A stretch of DNA of 64,000 nucleotides from Anthostomella pinea (GCA_963556695.1 CAUWAG010000010.1:5208001-5272000); one strand, 5' to 3'. Counted from the first letter of the stretch, positions 1-12,843 are shown. Numbers and translations: made by a program. Notes: generated by a model from the letters alone, not told the origin.

Positions 1-769
1 TAAAAAGCAAAAAGAGCGTATAATTAAAAACCCTAGTTAACGCGGCGATAATAAGTCTTTAAGAAACTAAAACAACTTATAAAACACGATAACTAGACGT
101 AATAGATAATTACAGATAATAAATAGAATAAAACCCTAAAATATCTTCGTATAAAATATAATTATTACTAAAAATAATAACAGGTAATAAAGCCTTACTA
201 GTAAAGATTTTACCACGTCATACGCGTATACCGCCTGCTTAACTAAGCGATAATATCGACGGGTAAATTAAATTCTTATCGCGTTTTTTATCGTTTTTAA
301 GCTTTTATAATATAGTTTCAATACGTTTTTATATTTTTTATAAGATCATGTATAATAATGAATAGCCTAGCTTTAAAAGATCTGAAATCATATTAAACTC
401 ACAATCGATGCCGGGGCGATAAGGTAAAAGTTTATTAGATTAAATTTTGTAAGAAATGTAAAAAAAATTATAATATTATTTCAAAACGAAATTTCAACCT
501 TGCCGCTTTAAGTCGTTATTATTATCGTTTAATTACGCCTTTTTATAAATGATAACATAATTAATCTCTTAAAATGCCTTAAGTATGGCTTAAAACTACC
601 TTATTATATATCTATTCTATGTTTTTAACAGGTATATTATGAGGTTTATAACGGTTGTTAGTCGATTATTAATCGAATTAACTTAAACCTAAATACTTTC
701 CCATTTAAAGCGCCAACGCCGATACCGATAATACTCGCTAGCCGATCTATCCAATATGCTGCCTCGTGT
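1..769. other. AT-rich RIP-like desert with 5' part of relic repeat R1
   Basis: No gene, RNA or intact element is visible. The DNA is AT-rich with many TpA steps. From about 580 onward it is homologous to about 35190-35400: both contain a 'tttataacgg' segment followed by matching blocks running to the Tc1 insertion point. This is the 5' portion of relic repeat R1. I see nothing identifiable in 1-580. Confidence 0.6.
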
Positions 770-2122
770 TACACTGACCCTCCAAAAGTCTCCGAGCATC
801 CACCACGCTAGTTTCAAAACACGTCTACGCGCTCGCGACCCCCTTCCTTCTTCACCTTTTATTTACTCAACACCGAAACGATGGATTTACAAAAGGTTAG
901 TACAATTCTGACCGCAAATCGCGGGGCAAACCAGGAATTTATTTCCGAAGCTCGTGCAGCTATTATGGCTGCCAGGGCGGCAGGCGCAAGGCGCGACGAT
1001 GTCACGAGCGCGTTCCATCTGGATCGGCCCTCTAACCGTGACCGACATTATCAACACTGCTAGAGAGCATAACACCACGGTCTCTCGACCTTGAGAGGGA
1101 GCCACAAGGACTCTAAACAAGCGCGAAGAAGCTCAGCTAATTAAAATGGCACGAAAGTACCCCAGAGCCACCTACAGAGAGCTCAAGAAGGAGAGCAGGA
1201 TCCTCAACTCCTATACCACTATCAAGCGCGTTCTTCGCGCTCACAGGCTTCGTAAGTGGAAGGCAGCGAAGCGGATCGAGCTTACGGAAGATGATGCACG
1301 AGAGAGGCTCGCTTTTTGTAATAAATACGACTCCCCGGAGGCTCTGGAGGAGCTAATACGAACGCTCTTCTCAGACGAAGTCACAGTCCAGAATTCACCC
1401 GATAATCCGGGCGATTGGGTCATCCGCCTCTCTTCTGAACGTTACGGGCAGGATCTTGTGAACCCTCGGAGTCATGAGAGACCCCGTATCTCCATTATGT
1501 GTTGGGCCTTGATCTGGTTACGCGGCGGAGAAGGTGGCCTAGGCAAAATCATCTTCTGCAAGCCCGACGAGGATGCTCCTCGCGGAGGAGTATCTTAGTT
1601 TCATATCAAGACGTCCTTAAGGAAGGGCTCCTTCCGTTCTACGAGACTGGGGATCCTTTTATGCAAGATAACGCTCGCATCCATCGATTTAGAGGCACTC
1701 CAGAGTGGCTAGAGGAGCACGGCATCTGGACGATCGACTGGCCTGCTCACAGCCCTGATTTGAACCTGATCGAGCACGTTTGGGCACTTCTAAAGAAGCA
1801 GATACAGAGAATCGAGCCTGGTTTTGCTGATTTGAAGGCTAATATTGCCCACGAGGTATATGCCAGACAGTTTATGGAAAGGGCGTGGTCAGAGATCGAT
1901 CCTGAGGATGTACGCGTTCTCGTCGAATCTCTCGGCAACCGAATCGCCGCAGTAAAAAGGGCAGGTGGTTGGTACACACACTATTGAATGGCTTATATAA
2001 TATAGTTTTTTTCATATTATTACAGTGAGAGGTGGGTGCGTGGTGAATGCTGAAAGTTGGAAGGTGTAGGCGTGTAGGGCTGCTCGAAAAGTGGGCTCGG
2101 AGACTTCTGGTCGGGGAGTGTA
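770..2122 (+). mobile_element. Tc1/mariner (DD34E) DNA transposon with TIRs and TA duplication
   Basis: A GC-richer island bounded by inverted ends. The left end reads TA-CACTGACCCTCCAAAAGTC and the right end, reverse-complemented, reads TA-CACTCCCCGACCAGAAGTC; both continue into TCCGAGC. TA on each side fits Tc1/mariner target duplication. The length of about 1.35 kb is normal for the family. It sits inside relic repeat R1. The R1 copy at 35.4 kb is uninterrupted at the matching point (GTGCTAATAACGATC), which acts as a paralogous empty site. The two ends have diverged and the transposase is broken, so this copy is inactive. Confidence 0.9.
881..1987 (+). pseudogene. Tc1-family transposase, frameshifted
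   Basis: The transposase would cut and paste the surrounding element in the nucleus. It is readable in three pieces. 881-1063 gives an N-terminal helix-turn-helix-like segment starting MDLQKVST. 1146-1598 carries the middle, with the first catalytic Asp in FSDEVTVQ (residue 77 of that piece). The last piece, ending at 1987, carries the second Asp in FMQDNARIH and the Glu in SPDLNLIEHVW, 34 residues apart, giving the DD34E signature of Tc1. A stop and frame change lie between 1050 and 1146. Another frame change lies near 1590-1600, where the piece ending PRGGVS passes to the frame containing SYQDVLKEG. The summed length of about 350 residues is normal for Tc1. The catalytic residues survive, so inactivation came from indels more than from RIP. 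Confidence 0.88.
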
Positions 2123-2911
2123 GCGACGATCTTTTTTCCGATTTTAATATTAAATCTTTACTATAAATTCAAACTAGAAGCCGATTTTTTTATGGTTTAT
2201 ATTTATAGTTCGATATTTAAACCGGCTTTATTCATTGTTATAAATTTTGATAACTGGTAACTTTTATGACTTATAAGTTATAGCTTAATAATTTACTTTT
2301 TAATATTGTTGGATAATCTATTTGGTTAAAAATTTCTTATTTTTATATTGTACGATTAACATATGTGCATTTAAATTTCGGCTCGATAAACACGATATGC
2401 TTTTTTAACATGTTTAAATATTCATTTTTGGAAAATCTTCTTCCTTTTTTTTTAATAAGAAAAAAACCTTTTTTTTCTCGGTATATTAAATGATTTGACG
2501 TGTTCATGATACCTCGTTTAAATAAATATGGGCTAGTAAACTTATATTAAAATCTTAAACTAAATTATCGCTTAATCGTTATATAGAATGTAGTAAAAAA
2601 TAATGATTATAATAGTATTTTCAATGGTAATTAAACAAAAAAGGAAAGAACGGCCGTTTTACAAGCGTTAATTAGCCTTTTTATTACGATCGGTTAGTTA
2701 CCAAGGTCAATAAGTCCTTTATTATAACTTAAAAAGCTATATTTGTAACTAGCTTAACGTTTAACAAGTGTTTTAACAAGGCCTTAATAAGTCTTATAAT
2801 AATGGTTTCAAAGTTTATAACTATTTGATATAGCGCGACCTTAATAGTTTCTTTAACTATCTATTATCTCGTACCCTTTTCATACCGTCGTAGCAATTAT
2901 TATAAAGCACT
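2123..2911. other. AT-rich interior of relic repeat R1a
   Basis: No gene. This is the middle of R1 copy a, between the Tc1 element and the solo LTR. It aligns by eye with about 35400-36160 in copy b, including a shared 'acggcc' block followed by 'tacgatcggttag' (about 2650-2695 versus 35890-35945). Confidence 0.55.
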
Positions 2912-2916
2912 GATAT

Positions 2917-3115
2917 TGTCACGATGCCTGCGGCGTTGTGGTGGAATCTGGTGTTGTATTCCAAAAATAACGAGATGAGGAAGAAAAGGAATTCAGGTGT
3001 GTGTGCACCCGAATAGCTACAGCACATATGGTGGTGTCCTTTCTTATCTAATCTACACGTGACCTGATGACTAAGTATCCATCCATCCAGGTAGATACGG
3101 CTGTACACCGTCACA
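2917..3115 (+). mobile_element. Solo LTR, family 1 (TGTCACGATGCC...CGTCACA), copy 1
   Basis: A 199-bp GC-richer island starting TGTCACG and ending CGTCACA, that is TG...CA ends, flanked by perfect 5-bp GATAT duplications at 2912-2916 and 3116-3120. TG...CA ends with 5-bp duplications are the hallmark of LTR retrotransposon integration, and no internal region is present. The second R1 copy, near 36158, has a single GATAT at the equivalent place and so gives an empty site. A second copy lies inverted at 14974-15168. Parent superfamily is not determinable. The ORF across it is fortuitous. Confidence 0.85.
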
Positions 3116-3120
3116 GATAT

Positions 3121-4018
3121 ATTTCAATTTATTTTATGCGTTCATTTACTTTTTAAAGTATTTTATATTAAATGAAGCGATAAGTAAAGCTTTTTAACCT
3201 ATTTTTTATAGGCTTTAATGGCATGTATAAACATGTAACGGTTTTAACGGGATGTGTAAGTACTAACGGAAAAGGACAGTTTTTTTTAATTAATATCGTT
3301 ATGTTTAATGGCTTTTTTATTCAAGTACCTTAGAAAATACCGGTTTTATTATAGATATTTTAGAAAAGCGATAACGGTATTAGTTAATAAGTGGTTACTC
3401 TATTACGTATAGTTTTAAAATTAATTTTCTAATTTACTTTAATATAAAGGTTTAAAAGCGGTTTAGAATTAATATATAAGGCTTTATAAGCTAAAACGAT
3501 CGGGATTCATTATCATAATGTTGAATTTTAATAAATTTTTTAGTGCGGTTAGTATTTGACATAACTTATACCCACTAGTTATGTTATTAAAAAAACCTAT
3601 AAGCGAAAGTAATTTTCCGTTATTGAATTATGGTTATAAATTATCGTGATTAATTATGCATAAAAAGCTCCTATAATTTAGTTGACCGATTTGTTCGTAT
3701 ATAAAGGCAAAGTTAACATTTTTTATAAAGTCGTTAAGCTTTTTCAATTAGTATGAATAAAAAGCTGGGAACTCCTCTTTACAGCAAAAATTAATAATTA
3801 TTATTAATAATTATAATCAAACCTAAACGAATACAGTTTAAATTATATAAGCATTAATTTATTTCTTCAACTTCCTATATCAAAAAGCGATATAATCAAA
3901 TATAACGTCTTTAAATAAGGTTTACGTTAAATTTATAATAAGTTTTAAGAAAGGTTAGTGATTAAGAAGCTAGTTAAAAGTGAAAAAATAAGGATTAATT
4001 GTGAAATTTAATTAAGGC
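3121..4018. other. AT-rich desert: R1a 3' end, then unassigned DNA
   Basis: About 3121-3300 is the 3' part of R1 copy a, matching 36165-36330 and 15750-15900. From 3300 to the pogo TIR at 4021 I recognise nothing: AT-rich sequence with only short chance ORFs. Confidence 0.5.
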
Positions 4019-4020
4019 TA

Positions 4021-5878
4021 ACGTAGATGACGAGCGAGCGGCAATTATAAGCGACGGCAACTTCTTACTAACCTCCCAACTGCCATGTCAAATAACTTAA
4101 TCACAACGCATTCAATTCAATTCAATCAATCAGATTCCTCTTCCTTAGACGTTTCTATCTCTATTGTACAAGTTCGCATATTATGGCCAGTGTTGCTTCA
4201 AACGCCACACCGTCGCTCACGTGCTGCTGCCCTCCTTGGACGACGACTACCTTCACCCATTTCCTGTCTTTCCAGCTCAGCACTATCCTTTATAGCCTAA
4301 AGACCTATTATATCTTTAACGAAAACTATTCTTCTTTTTATTAGATATTTATTTTTTATTTTCTAATATTTATTTAGTAAATAATTAGACTCCTCTAGCT
4401 CGCGGACCCAGGGATTAACCAAAGCGATCTTGTACATAAGACCATATGTAGCCTTTGAGAACGAGCTCAACGCATCAACTATTGATATAAGTGAGCTTGC
4501 CTGGTGGTTTCTGACTCGATTCCGGATATAAACTGATTAGTTTACCGCTTTATTAATGGTGGTAGGTGTCTTCAGAGTCCAAGTAGTGGGTGGCAGATTG
4601 GGGTCTGACGATGGTGTTCGTACGATAATGACAGCATCCAGCTTTGAAATGACACTTTCTGGGTCAAAAGGAACAAGCCCAGTGGCACTGAAACCTGTTT
4701 GAATGTTTGCTGGCATCATAGCAGCATTATGTGCTTCACAAAATGCTGCAAGAAAATCCTCTTTTAAAACTTGGGTTATATGACGCCAGATGAGATCCTC
4801 AATCATGTGACCATAAGCTCGTTTGAGCGGGCCAAAACAATTGTCATCTAAAGGCTAGAGCCTGTGTGATGAGTGGACAGGCATATAAAGGGTAATAATG
4901 CCACTGTTCTGGCAATGTTTCTCAAAGACCTGGGAATGGTGGCTTTCGTGGCCATCTAGGATGAGGAGGCATTTACCGGCGGTCATACGCGGTCTGGTAT
5001 ACTTGTTGAAATGCTGAATCTATTTCAAACCAAGCTCATTTGTAGTCTATCTGTTGTCAGACACGGCCACCTTCTAATCACGTGGTAATGTTGTGTTGCA
5101 ATACCATGACGCGAGGTGGGTTTTGCCCTGTAGAATGATGAATGGCGGAACCACTTAACCATTAGTATTGATAGCAGAGATTGCTGTAGATCATTCTTTG
5201 TTGCCTTACTGAGCTTGTCTAGGCTTGTCACGTCTTTCGGTGCTTGTAACGACCATGCCAGACCCAATAATGCCCATTATAAACCCAGTCTTATCAAAGT
5301 TGTAAATGTCCGTGTCTTGGATACCGTGTTTTGCGATTGCTGCCGCAACTTGGCAAAACCACGCACGACACGCGTTTCGATCTTTATTCAAGATCCTCTG
5401 GTAGTCCATCCTCTGATAAAAACGCGTCCAGAGGCCTGGTGTGCGTTTAATGAAGTTGCGCGTCCAGTTATTTCTAACGCGTCCAGTCCCGCGTGCCACC
5501 AATAATTCATTTTCTATATCTTCAACATAACTATGGCGGGGTGGAAATACTCGCGCATCCAGGTCAAGAATGAAGGAAAGAATAGCATTCTCTTCAGAAA
5601 CCGTGAGTTTCAAAGTATTAGGTATGCTGTCATGTCGTGATGGTCGGCCGGCAATTCTAGCCTTAAGGTATTATATGGGACATGGAAAGTCTTAGAAAGC
5701 TTGCCGATGGTAATATGAGGGTCGCGTCATTTAGCTTGGACAGCAAGCTGTAAGTCTGATTTGCTATAGGGCAATGCCATTATTGTTGGTTGACCAATTA
5801 GGAGCCTAGATAAAAAGGTTAGGTGGCTGGTGAAAAGTTGCCGTTTGCTTGTAATTGCCGCTCGCTTGTCATCTACGT
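4021..5878 (-). mobile_element. Fot/pogo-like DNA transposon, copy A (full length, decayed)
   Basis: A 1858-bp element flanked by TA on both sides (4019-4020, 5879-5880). Its ends form long inverted repeats beginning ACGTAGATGA, each holding two tandem 17-bp units of the form ACAAGCGARCGGCAAYT, likely transposase-binding sites. The length is normal for a Fot/pogo element of about 500-550 residues. It is the longest uninterrupted member of the family here and defines what is missing from copies B and C. A tract at about 4290-4395 is much more AT-rich than the same segment in B and C. Confidence 0.9.
4126..5780 (-). pseudogene. Fot/pogo transposase (CENP-B-like HTH plus DDE_1), copy A
   Basis: Start at ATG 5780 (MALPYSKSDLQLAVQAK). 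Order of parts: psq-type HTH, second HTH of the Tc5/CENP-B type (TRNFIKRTPGLWTRF), DDE_1 catalytic core, and a C-terminal zinc knuckle. The three catalytic acidic residues are still visible in YNFDKTGF, LILDGHESHHS and PLDDNCFGPLKRAYG. The reading frame is destroyed: CGA has become TGA at codon 18, a one-base deletion lies near 5663, further frame changes follow after 5206, and several TGG/CAG codons have become stops. TGA also interrupts the knuckle (CGV then stop). Most lesions are C-to-T or G-to-A, consistent with mild RIP. Copy A cannot make transposase, but its parents plausibly mobilised B and C. Confidence 0.87.
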
Positions 5879-5899
5879 TATATAATACTTAAACATTTT

Positions 5900-6089
5900 T
5901 GTACAGGTTAAGGTAGCTGAATGCTGAAGCAAGGTGATGGCGGTGATCCAAGAAGCAGGTGTATAAGGATACTTCAATCTATCCTGGTATGTTTGTGGGA
6001 ATTGGGCGTTTTAAGGGGATGTGGTAGTGAAGCCTTAGGGCTCCGATCGGTGACCAGTCGGCCTGACAAACCGGTGCAATACCCTTACA
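5900..6089. mobile_element. Solo LTR, family 2 (TGTACAGG...CCCTTACA)
   Basis: A 190-bp GC-richer island just downstream of pogo copy A, starting TGTACAGGTTAAGG and ending ATACCCTTACA, so with TGT...ACA ends. The flanks ATTTT (5895-5899) and ATTTC (6090-6094) match at 4 of 5 positions and differ by one C/T transition, as expected for an aged 5-bp target duplication. No internal region and no second copy are seen, and orientation cannot be set. The 61-codon ORF inside is probably meaningless. Confidence 0.65.
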
Positions 6090-6094
6090 ATTTC

Positions 6095-6692
6095 GATACG
6101 CAGTAAATATTGAGCTTAAAATAAGCTAATTAATAAAAATTGCTCTTCTAGTATAACTTTACGATTACATATCGTTTCGGCTTAAAAAATACTATCGCCA
6201 ATATTATATTACGTTAAAAAATGTAAAACCTTTCAAAATAATAAAACTATTAATAAATTATAACTTTCTTTTGGCTAGTTCTTTTGAATAATACTTATTT
6301 AATTGACGTCGCTTTTGAAATAACTACTATTACCATTAGGATTTTCGTTTTCTGTGAAATTAATTCCCCGTACGTATTCAAAATCGTTTTCTTTTCAACG
6401 AGATATTACAAAAGAAACCAAAAAACTTGACTTGAATGAATATTGTTTTAAAGGTAATAACAAAGTTAACAAGGATTGTACGATAATAAGCAGATTAAGT
6501 TTATATAAAAGTAAACTAGTTAATTTTTTTTAAGGAATTTGATTTTTATACAAACCTTATTTATTAAGCTTATGACATACTTAATAATGCTTAAAGAAAG
6601 AAAATAAGACTTAAAAGCCTAGCAATGTTACTACTTTATCTCATAAAAACATATAATCAATATAATCAATAAAATCAACAAAATCAACAAAA
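6095..6692. other. AT-rich desert
   Basis: No gene or element end recognised. Short tandem 'aatcaat/aaaatcaac' runs occur at about 6655-6690, immediately before the copia-like LTR. Confidence 0.6.
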
Positions 6693-6894
6693 TGTTGCAA
6701 CAGGCTTGAACGATCAATCATAATAATCGAGTATTGGGTCAAGTTCATGATGTTGCTGATAGTTGGATTGGGAGGTCTAGCTGGACTCGCAGGTCTGTCT
6801 AAGTGACCTCACAATCTGGTATCTAATCTCTTATCTAATCATACATGTGGATTCAGTATGGATGGTTGGAATGTGGAAATGCATGGATCTAACA
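6693..6894 (+). mobile_element. Copia-like solo LTR (family 3), copy 1
   Basis: A 202-bp sequence starting TGTTGCAACAGGC and ending GGATCTAACA, aligning along its whole length with 29595-29796 and 39752-39953, both also 202 bp. The family ends TGTTGG...CCAACA are typical of Ty1/copia LTRs. This copy shows transitions at both termini, and its flanks (CAAAA versus GAATC) do not form a duplication, so it may derive from recombination between LTRs of different insertions. No gag-pol region is attached. Confidence 0.82.
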
Positions 6895-9800
6895 GAATCA
6901 ATTACACGGTAAATTAAATTACTTTCTAACGTATTAATACTACGAAATTATCAAAAAGAATTCCGATTATATAGATACATACAAGTTAAAGCCTTTTTAT
7001 TAGTAACGAAAGTCGCGATATTTACATAGAAACCGATTAAAGCGTCTCAAAATAACGTTGTATCGAAAAGAAAACAAGGAAAAAAAATAGAATATGTTGA
7101 TCTAGACTTGGATAAAAATAGAAATTTGAAAAAGGGGGTTTTTAAGGTTTTTTTAAAAAACTAAACAAGAAATAGATATCCCCCTCCAAAAAGGGGGGTT
7201 TAAAATTTTTTTTTAAATCAAAAACTTAAAAGGTTCAAGATTTATAAATTTATAATGGATTTTATTTCTAAAAAAGGCTTTTTCGAAAACAACTACGCTA
7301 ATAACGATAACCTTATACAATTTATGAAATCACGGACTAAAAAACGTTAATAACTTAAATATAATTTAAAAGATTTATAATAATATTTTATTACTTATCG
7401 TATGATATAATTAGCTCAGTATTAAAACTTTAACTATAATTACTAACAGCGTCTATTCTTTGTTTAAAAAGCGTACTATTAATTTTTAAAAAGCCTAAGG
7501 CTTAAGCTTAGATTGAATCTTTTTAACTCGGAAAAGTTATAAGAAGTTTAATACTTATTAAATAATTCAATAAAATAAACGCGTTACGTTTCTATATAAA
7601 TGAATCCATAAATGTAGGTCGGGTTCTAAGATTTATGACCTTCTTAAATTTAACTAATGCTATAAATCTTTCTTTTCCTTTTCACTAAAGTATTGTTATA
7701 CAATGAAATATACTAAGAGGCACTTTCGTTTTGACCTTTAAACTATCCTATGATGATGGACTTTTATAAGCAAACCTAATAGTTTGTTACAAAATGGTTA
7801 TTTTTTAATATCAATAATACGATATTATAAACACATTCTTAATATATCCTTTAACTAATTAAAACACATTAGGTCGTTGATTCTTAAACGTGTTATTATA
7901 AATAATTACTTATATATTTATCTCCAAATTAATTAAAATATATTAACAAGTTAAGTTTTAAAAGGGTTATTATAAGTATACTTATAATATTTTCCCTTAA
8001 TATATTGAAACGTATAAAGGAGCTAGATTCATAGCACGCTGTCGTAAGTAACTTTTCAATATATGTTCCGATTAAGTAAAAGGTATAACTAAGCTGTATT
8101 TCGACGAGGTATCGCTAGTATTAACTTCCTTATATCTTTCAATATTATATTCAATATAACAAGTTCAGTTATAATAAAGCATGACAAATTTAAGCCAACT
8201 AATTTCTCTTCAAATGAATTCGGTACGATACGGTAAGTAATAGTAAGGAATTATAAGTCTAAGTTAGCGAGCTACTCTTAATAATAAATTCGATATAATA
8301 AGTTAAATTAAAGTAAAAGTTTGATAATAAATATATAATGAATTCCTAATACTTAAGAATGTTACGTGTATATAGGTGAAGTTGAAGGTAATAAGTAAAA
8401 TATAATGAATACTTCTCTTACTTTCAATTCTTTCGTGGTATTAATGAAGCTGCTTAGTAAAATTCAAATATATAAATTATTATATTCCTTTATAACGACA
8501 TATTTTGAAAAAGCAACCAAGGTAAATGATAAAAACGGAACGTACGAACTACTTTATTTCCTCGTAAATATACATATATATAACGGTAAGTAAAATCACG
8601 TATTAAAGCTAAGATAAAATACCTTTTTTCCCTTTTCATTGATATATATAATAAGAGATATAAATAACAAGGTTTAGAGTATAATAACAATGATATTTTA
8701 CGATCGCAACCTAATAAATAAGTAGAAATAAAAATAAAATACGTTTTAAACCCCAAATTTAATATATTCCATATTATCGTGAAGATAAAAATAATTAATA
8801 AGTAATTTAAGTCAGAAAACCATGGACCTTATATAGAATATATATTGATTAAATATATATATATATTAAAATATGAAAAAAAAAACATTATTTAAAATTA
8901 AATAAGCTGCTAGTGTAAGGTATAATGGTAAATAGATTGTATTTATTATAACGGCTTGGAAGGACTTTTGATATCGCTACTTTATGCCTTATATTATCCG
9001 TTATAAAGTTTTCAATACTTTTATCTTTATTAATATATTTCCATATAACTTTTAATAACCAACTTTTATTATTTAAGTTTTGTTATGATAGTGTTGTTCT
9101 ACGGGTCCTGTCCGCATTTCCCATCTCATTTTTCTCAGTTTACTTTATCTTCTTTTATCGCTATTATCTAACGTAATAATTTATTGAAGCGGGTATATCT
9201 TGAAATTAAGAGTTTTTATACTTAAATTCATTTTCGTAACATATTGTTAATAAATAAATAAGCGTTTACTTACTAGATAATTCATAAATTATAAAAGGGT
9301 TTTCTAATAGTAGCAGTTTTTTATATCGATTATGCTTTATTTTATTTTATTTCTTAAAAATATAATAATTATCTAGTTTTAAAAGATTTTACAAAACGTT
9401 CAACCCATTAAAAGCCCGCCATATTCAAGTTAATATAATCATTTCATGATTCAAAAACAAAACTATTAATTCATTATGTATTTGTTTAAATATTTGAAAA
9501 ATACTTAAGAATGCTTTTTAATAAGCACGATAGCGTATGCATTACACTATTACTTATGATCACGAGTTTTTAATATACAATACGTTCCGTATAAGTTAGA
9601 CTTTACGGTTATATAATACAATATAAGAAAATTAATAACTATAAAGCTTTTCTATGAACGCTAAAACGATTTTAACGCTACGAATTGATTGCGGTGCTAT
9701 ACTTTGATTTAATTTAAATTTAAATTATATTATATATAAAACATTTTGTACCGCTATGACGAAATTTTAGCCCTAAAGATTATACTTGTTATAAAACCTA

Positions 9801-12385
9801 CGCTGAATGGATTTAAATATTAAAATGGAAAAATGGAAAAATCGTATTAAATATATAGACTTATATTCCTCATACTAATATTTCATTACTTAATATAATA
9901 TGTCAATTAAATGTATAACAATTATGTATAAAATTAACATAGCTTATAACTAATATACGCTAAAAGTTTTACACAGTGAAATAAGTTGAATTCTTTAATA
10001 ACGATAATGACTTAATTACACTATTACTTGAGTTCAATGGGTAAGTTATAAAATAAAATATAGAAGTTTATTCTTAATATAAAAGAATTTTTTCCCACCC
10101 ATTTCTACCTAGGTATACGAAATAAACCATTACGATTACTTTAAGTTTTATAAGATTAAACTATTAATTTAATAATATGATACTTTTAACATGAACTACA
10201 CATTTCAAACCAAGCAACTATATTTAAATTAGTTATAATATAATATAATGATTTCCGTTATAAAGTTATACTAGGTATTCATTCAAAAGCGTGAGAATAA
10301 CAACCATTAAATTATAATATAATATAACGTAATAAGCATAGCGACCCCCAATCTAATTTTACTCTAAAAGGTTTAAATTATTATGTTTGAATAAAATCAA
10401 GTTTTCAAAAATTGAACCTGTTGAAACTTTGTTGTTCAAATGTTTTTTTAAAAAAGTTCCCTTCCCTTTTTTAACGCACCCATACGTACAAAGTATTAAA
10501 TAACCTATATTACCACTTAAAGAATATTCAATACAAACTGTTCAGATATCGAGTTATTTTGGTTCATAGCTGTAAGTTATTTGATATAGTGACATTAATA
10601 GTTTAATTATAAGGGAAAAAGGTCAACCGCTTGAAAGCTATACCATCAAGTTAAAAATAATCTTTAAGAAATTACTAATAAAGCTTTTAGCTTTAACTTA
10701 ACTTTTTGCCAGATATTATTAGTTACGTAAAAATAAGAAAGTTTCTGGTATACCGCGCAGCGTATAATGGTATACCGTTAGAATATAATAAGTTTATTTT
10801 CATTGTATAAAGGTTATTTTATTTTTATTTTTGTTTTTGAAAGTTCACAATCTAACAACATTTACCCGTAAACTATTTTGATTTATTATAGATATATAAA
10901 TAAAAGCATGCCGTTTATATACATACGAAGAAAATTATGCTGTTTATATATATAGAATTTCTTGTATATACTACTACGAAAAACAATAATATTTAAAACA
11001 TAGTAATAGAAATAATAATTACATTTGGTTTATAAATCATAATAACTTAATAATTATGAATTAATTTAGAAATTCAAATAAAGAAAAAGAAGTAATTATG
11101 GAATATAACGTTTAAAACAAAATTTAAAGCGATTTCATCGTGAAGACGTTTTTTAATTTATTCCATATCGCCGATTATCGTTCGATTTTATGATTGTTTT
11201 GTAAATAAAAAATTAAATATATTGCAACTCATAATATCGGTTTCAAAAAAACATTTACTATCAAATGAAGAAAAAAGATTTAATTAATAACTTGCGTTTT
11301 GTGTCGGTTTTGTCGTCAAAAGTAATTTCCGTATAATTAGTATTATAGTTGCGTTCAAAATTTGATCTTTGAAACTATTTAGTTTGATTATTGGTTTTAA
11401 AGCTATATTTCTTAGGTAATTAGTTAAGAGAAATCAAAGTTTTAAAATTTAAAAGTCATAAAATAAACTGATATAATATAAGTTAATGTGATTCTTGAAG
11501 GTTTATTTTCTTCGATAGGTAATAAAATACGAAAGAATAACCTATTTTAAAAGATAGAAATCGGCGATTAGTTATCCGGGTTAAATGTAAAATCGGGTTT
11601 GGTTTCTTTTTTAATAGCTTTTCTTTTTGAAAAGCTTAAGAAAGCTTGAATTCGGTTTAGGTTTGGATTTTAAAGATATCGAAAGAAGTTGTTACATCGA
11701 AAATAAATTGAAACGATTTGGAATGAAAATAAAAGATTTCAAATAAATAAACACTAGTTATAGATAGTTGTAAATAGTTGCAAGTGGTTATAAGTAATAT
11801 AGTAAAATTTATAATAGTAAAGTCTTTAACAAAAAGGAAAAAGAATAAAAGACTTTACGTTACTTAAATAAATATTTTAAGTCTTAAAAATGAATTTACT
11901 AGTAGTAATCGAAATGTTATTTGGTATTTGTTATTATTCTAAGATACCGATTATGTATTATCATTCTATTAAGTAACCAAATATTCATTATCATTTTAAC
12001 AAGTGATTAAATAACTCAGTAATACGTATTATTTACTTTAATCAAAATAAATACGTGTTTTTTGAAAATAAGAGTAACGCATTATCCTGTTATGTTTTTA
12101 GTCCTTTCTACGATAATATTTATCTTCTTTTATAAAAAAGAATTTAATACGTCTTGTTTTTTGAAAATAGAAATAAGGTGTTATGCTTTTTTGGAAATAA
12201 AGATAATACGTGTTTACTTCGCGAAAAAATAAAAATATCGCGTGTTTTACTTGTTAAGAAATTACTTAGTATTTTAAATAATAAAATTTGAGGTATTAAA
12301 TATCATGAAGAAAACTTAAGTTGCCGAATATTTATTATTATTCTTTTAAAAGACCGAATATTGAATCGTATCATTTTAAGTTACC
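6895..12385. other. 5.5-kb AT-rich desert
   Basis: No supportable gene. ORFs such as 8405-8593 and its antisense partner are AT-rich, lack recognisable motifs and are best treated as chance. Features seen: two similar G-run/A-T-run blocks at about 7125-7150 and 7185-7215; (TA)n near 8845-8862; a GC-richer scrap at 9100-9125 sharing TGTCCGCATTTC with the opposite strand at 31591-31602; and a GGTATACC pair in inverted arrangement at about 10747-10776. A short block near 10570-10605 weakly resembles part of R1. Confidence 0.6.
9109..9120 (+). other. GC-rich scrap, possible LTR remnant
   Basis: TGTCCGCATTTC occurs here and, reverse-complemented, at 31591-31602. Both sit in small GC-richer patches within AT-rich DNA. 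They may be remnants of one retroelement, but the shared sequence is too short to be sure. Confidence 0.25.

Positions 12386-12843
<458 letters not shown>

Larger units (their letters stand above)
580..3300 (+). repeat. Relic repeat R1, copy a (split by Tc1 and a solo LTR)
   Basis: After removing the Tc1 element (770-2122) and the solo LTR (2917-3115), about 1.15 kb remains that aligns by eye, in the same order, with 35190-36330 (copy b). The last ~260 bp also aligns with 15640-15900 (copy c). Shared landmarks are a 'gcgataagtaaag' block and a block ending near 'gacggaaaag'. The differences are largely C/T and G/A, as expected for old copies mutated by RIP. No coding capacity survives and the element class is unknown. 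Boundaries are approximate because the true ends were not found. Confidence 0.6.

Noticed and set aside
120..150. Telomere-like 'aaaccctaaa'
   Set aside because: A single occurrence without tandem repetition.
2857..3114. 85-codon ORF on the minus strand
   Set aside because: It overlaps a solo LTR that is also present, with different indels, at 14974-15168.
5215..5505. 96-codon plus-strand ORF
   Set aside because: Shadow of the pogo transposase on the opposite strand. The same applies to 28236-28586 and 43831-44181.
8405..8756. Overlapping sense and antisense ORFs of 62 and 88 codons
   Set aside because: AT-driven composition, no motif, no start context or neighbours supporting a gene; mutually antisense.
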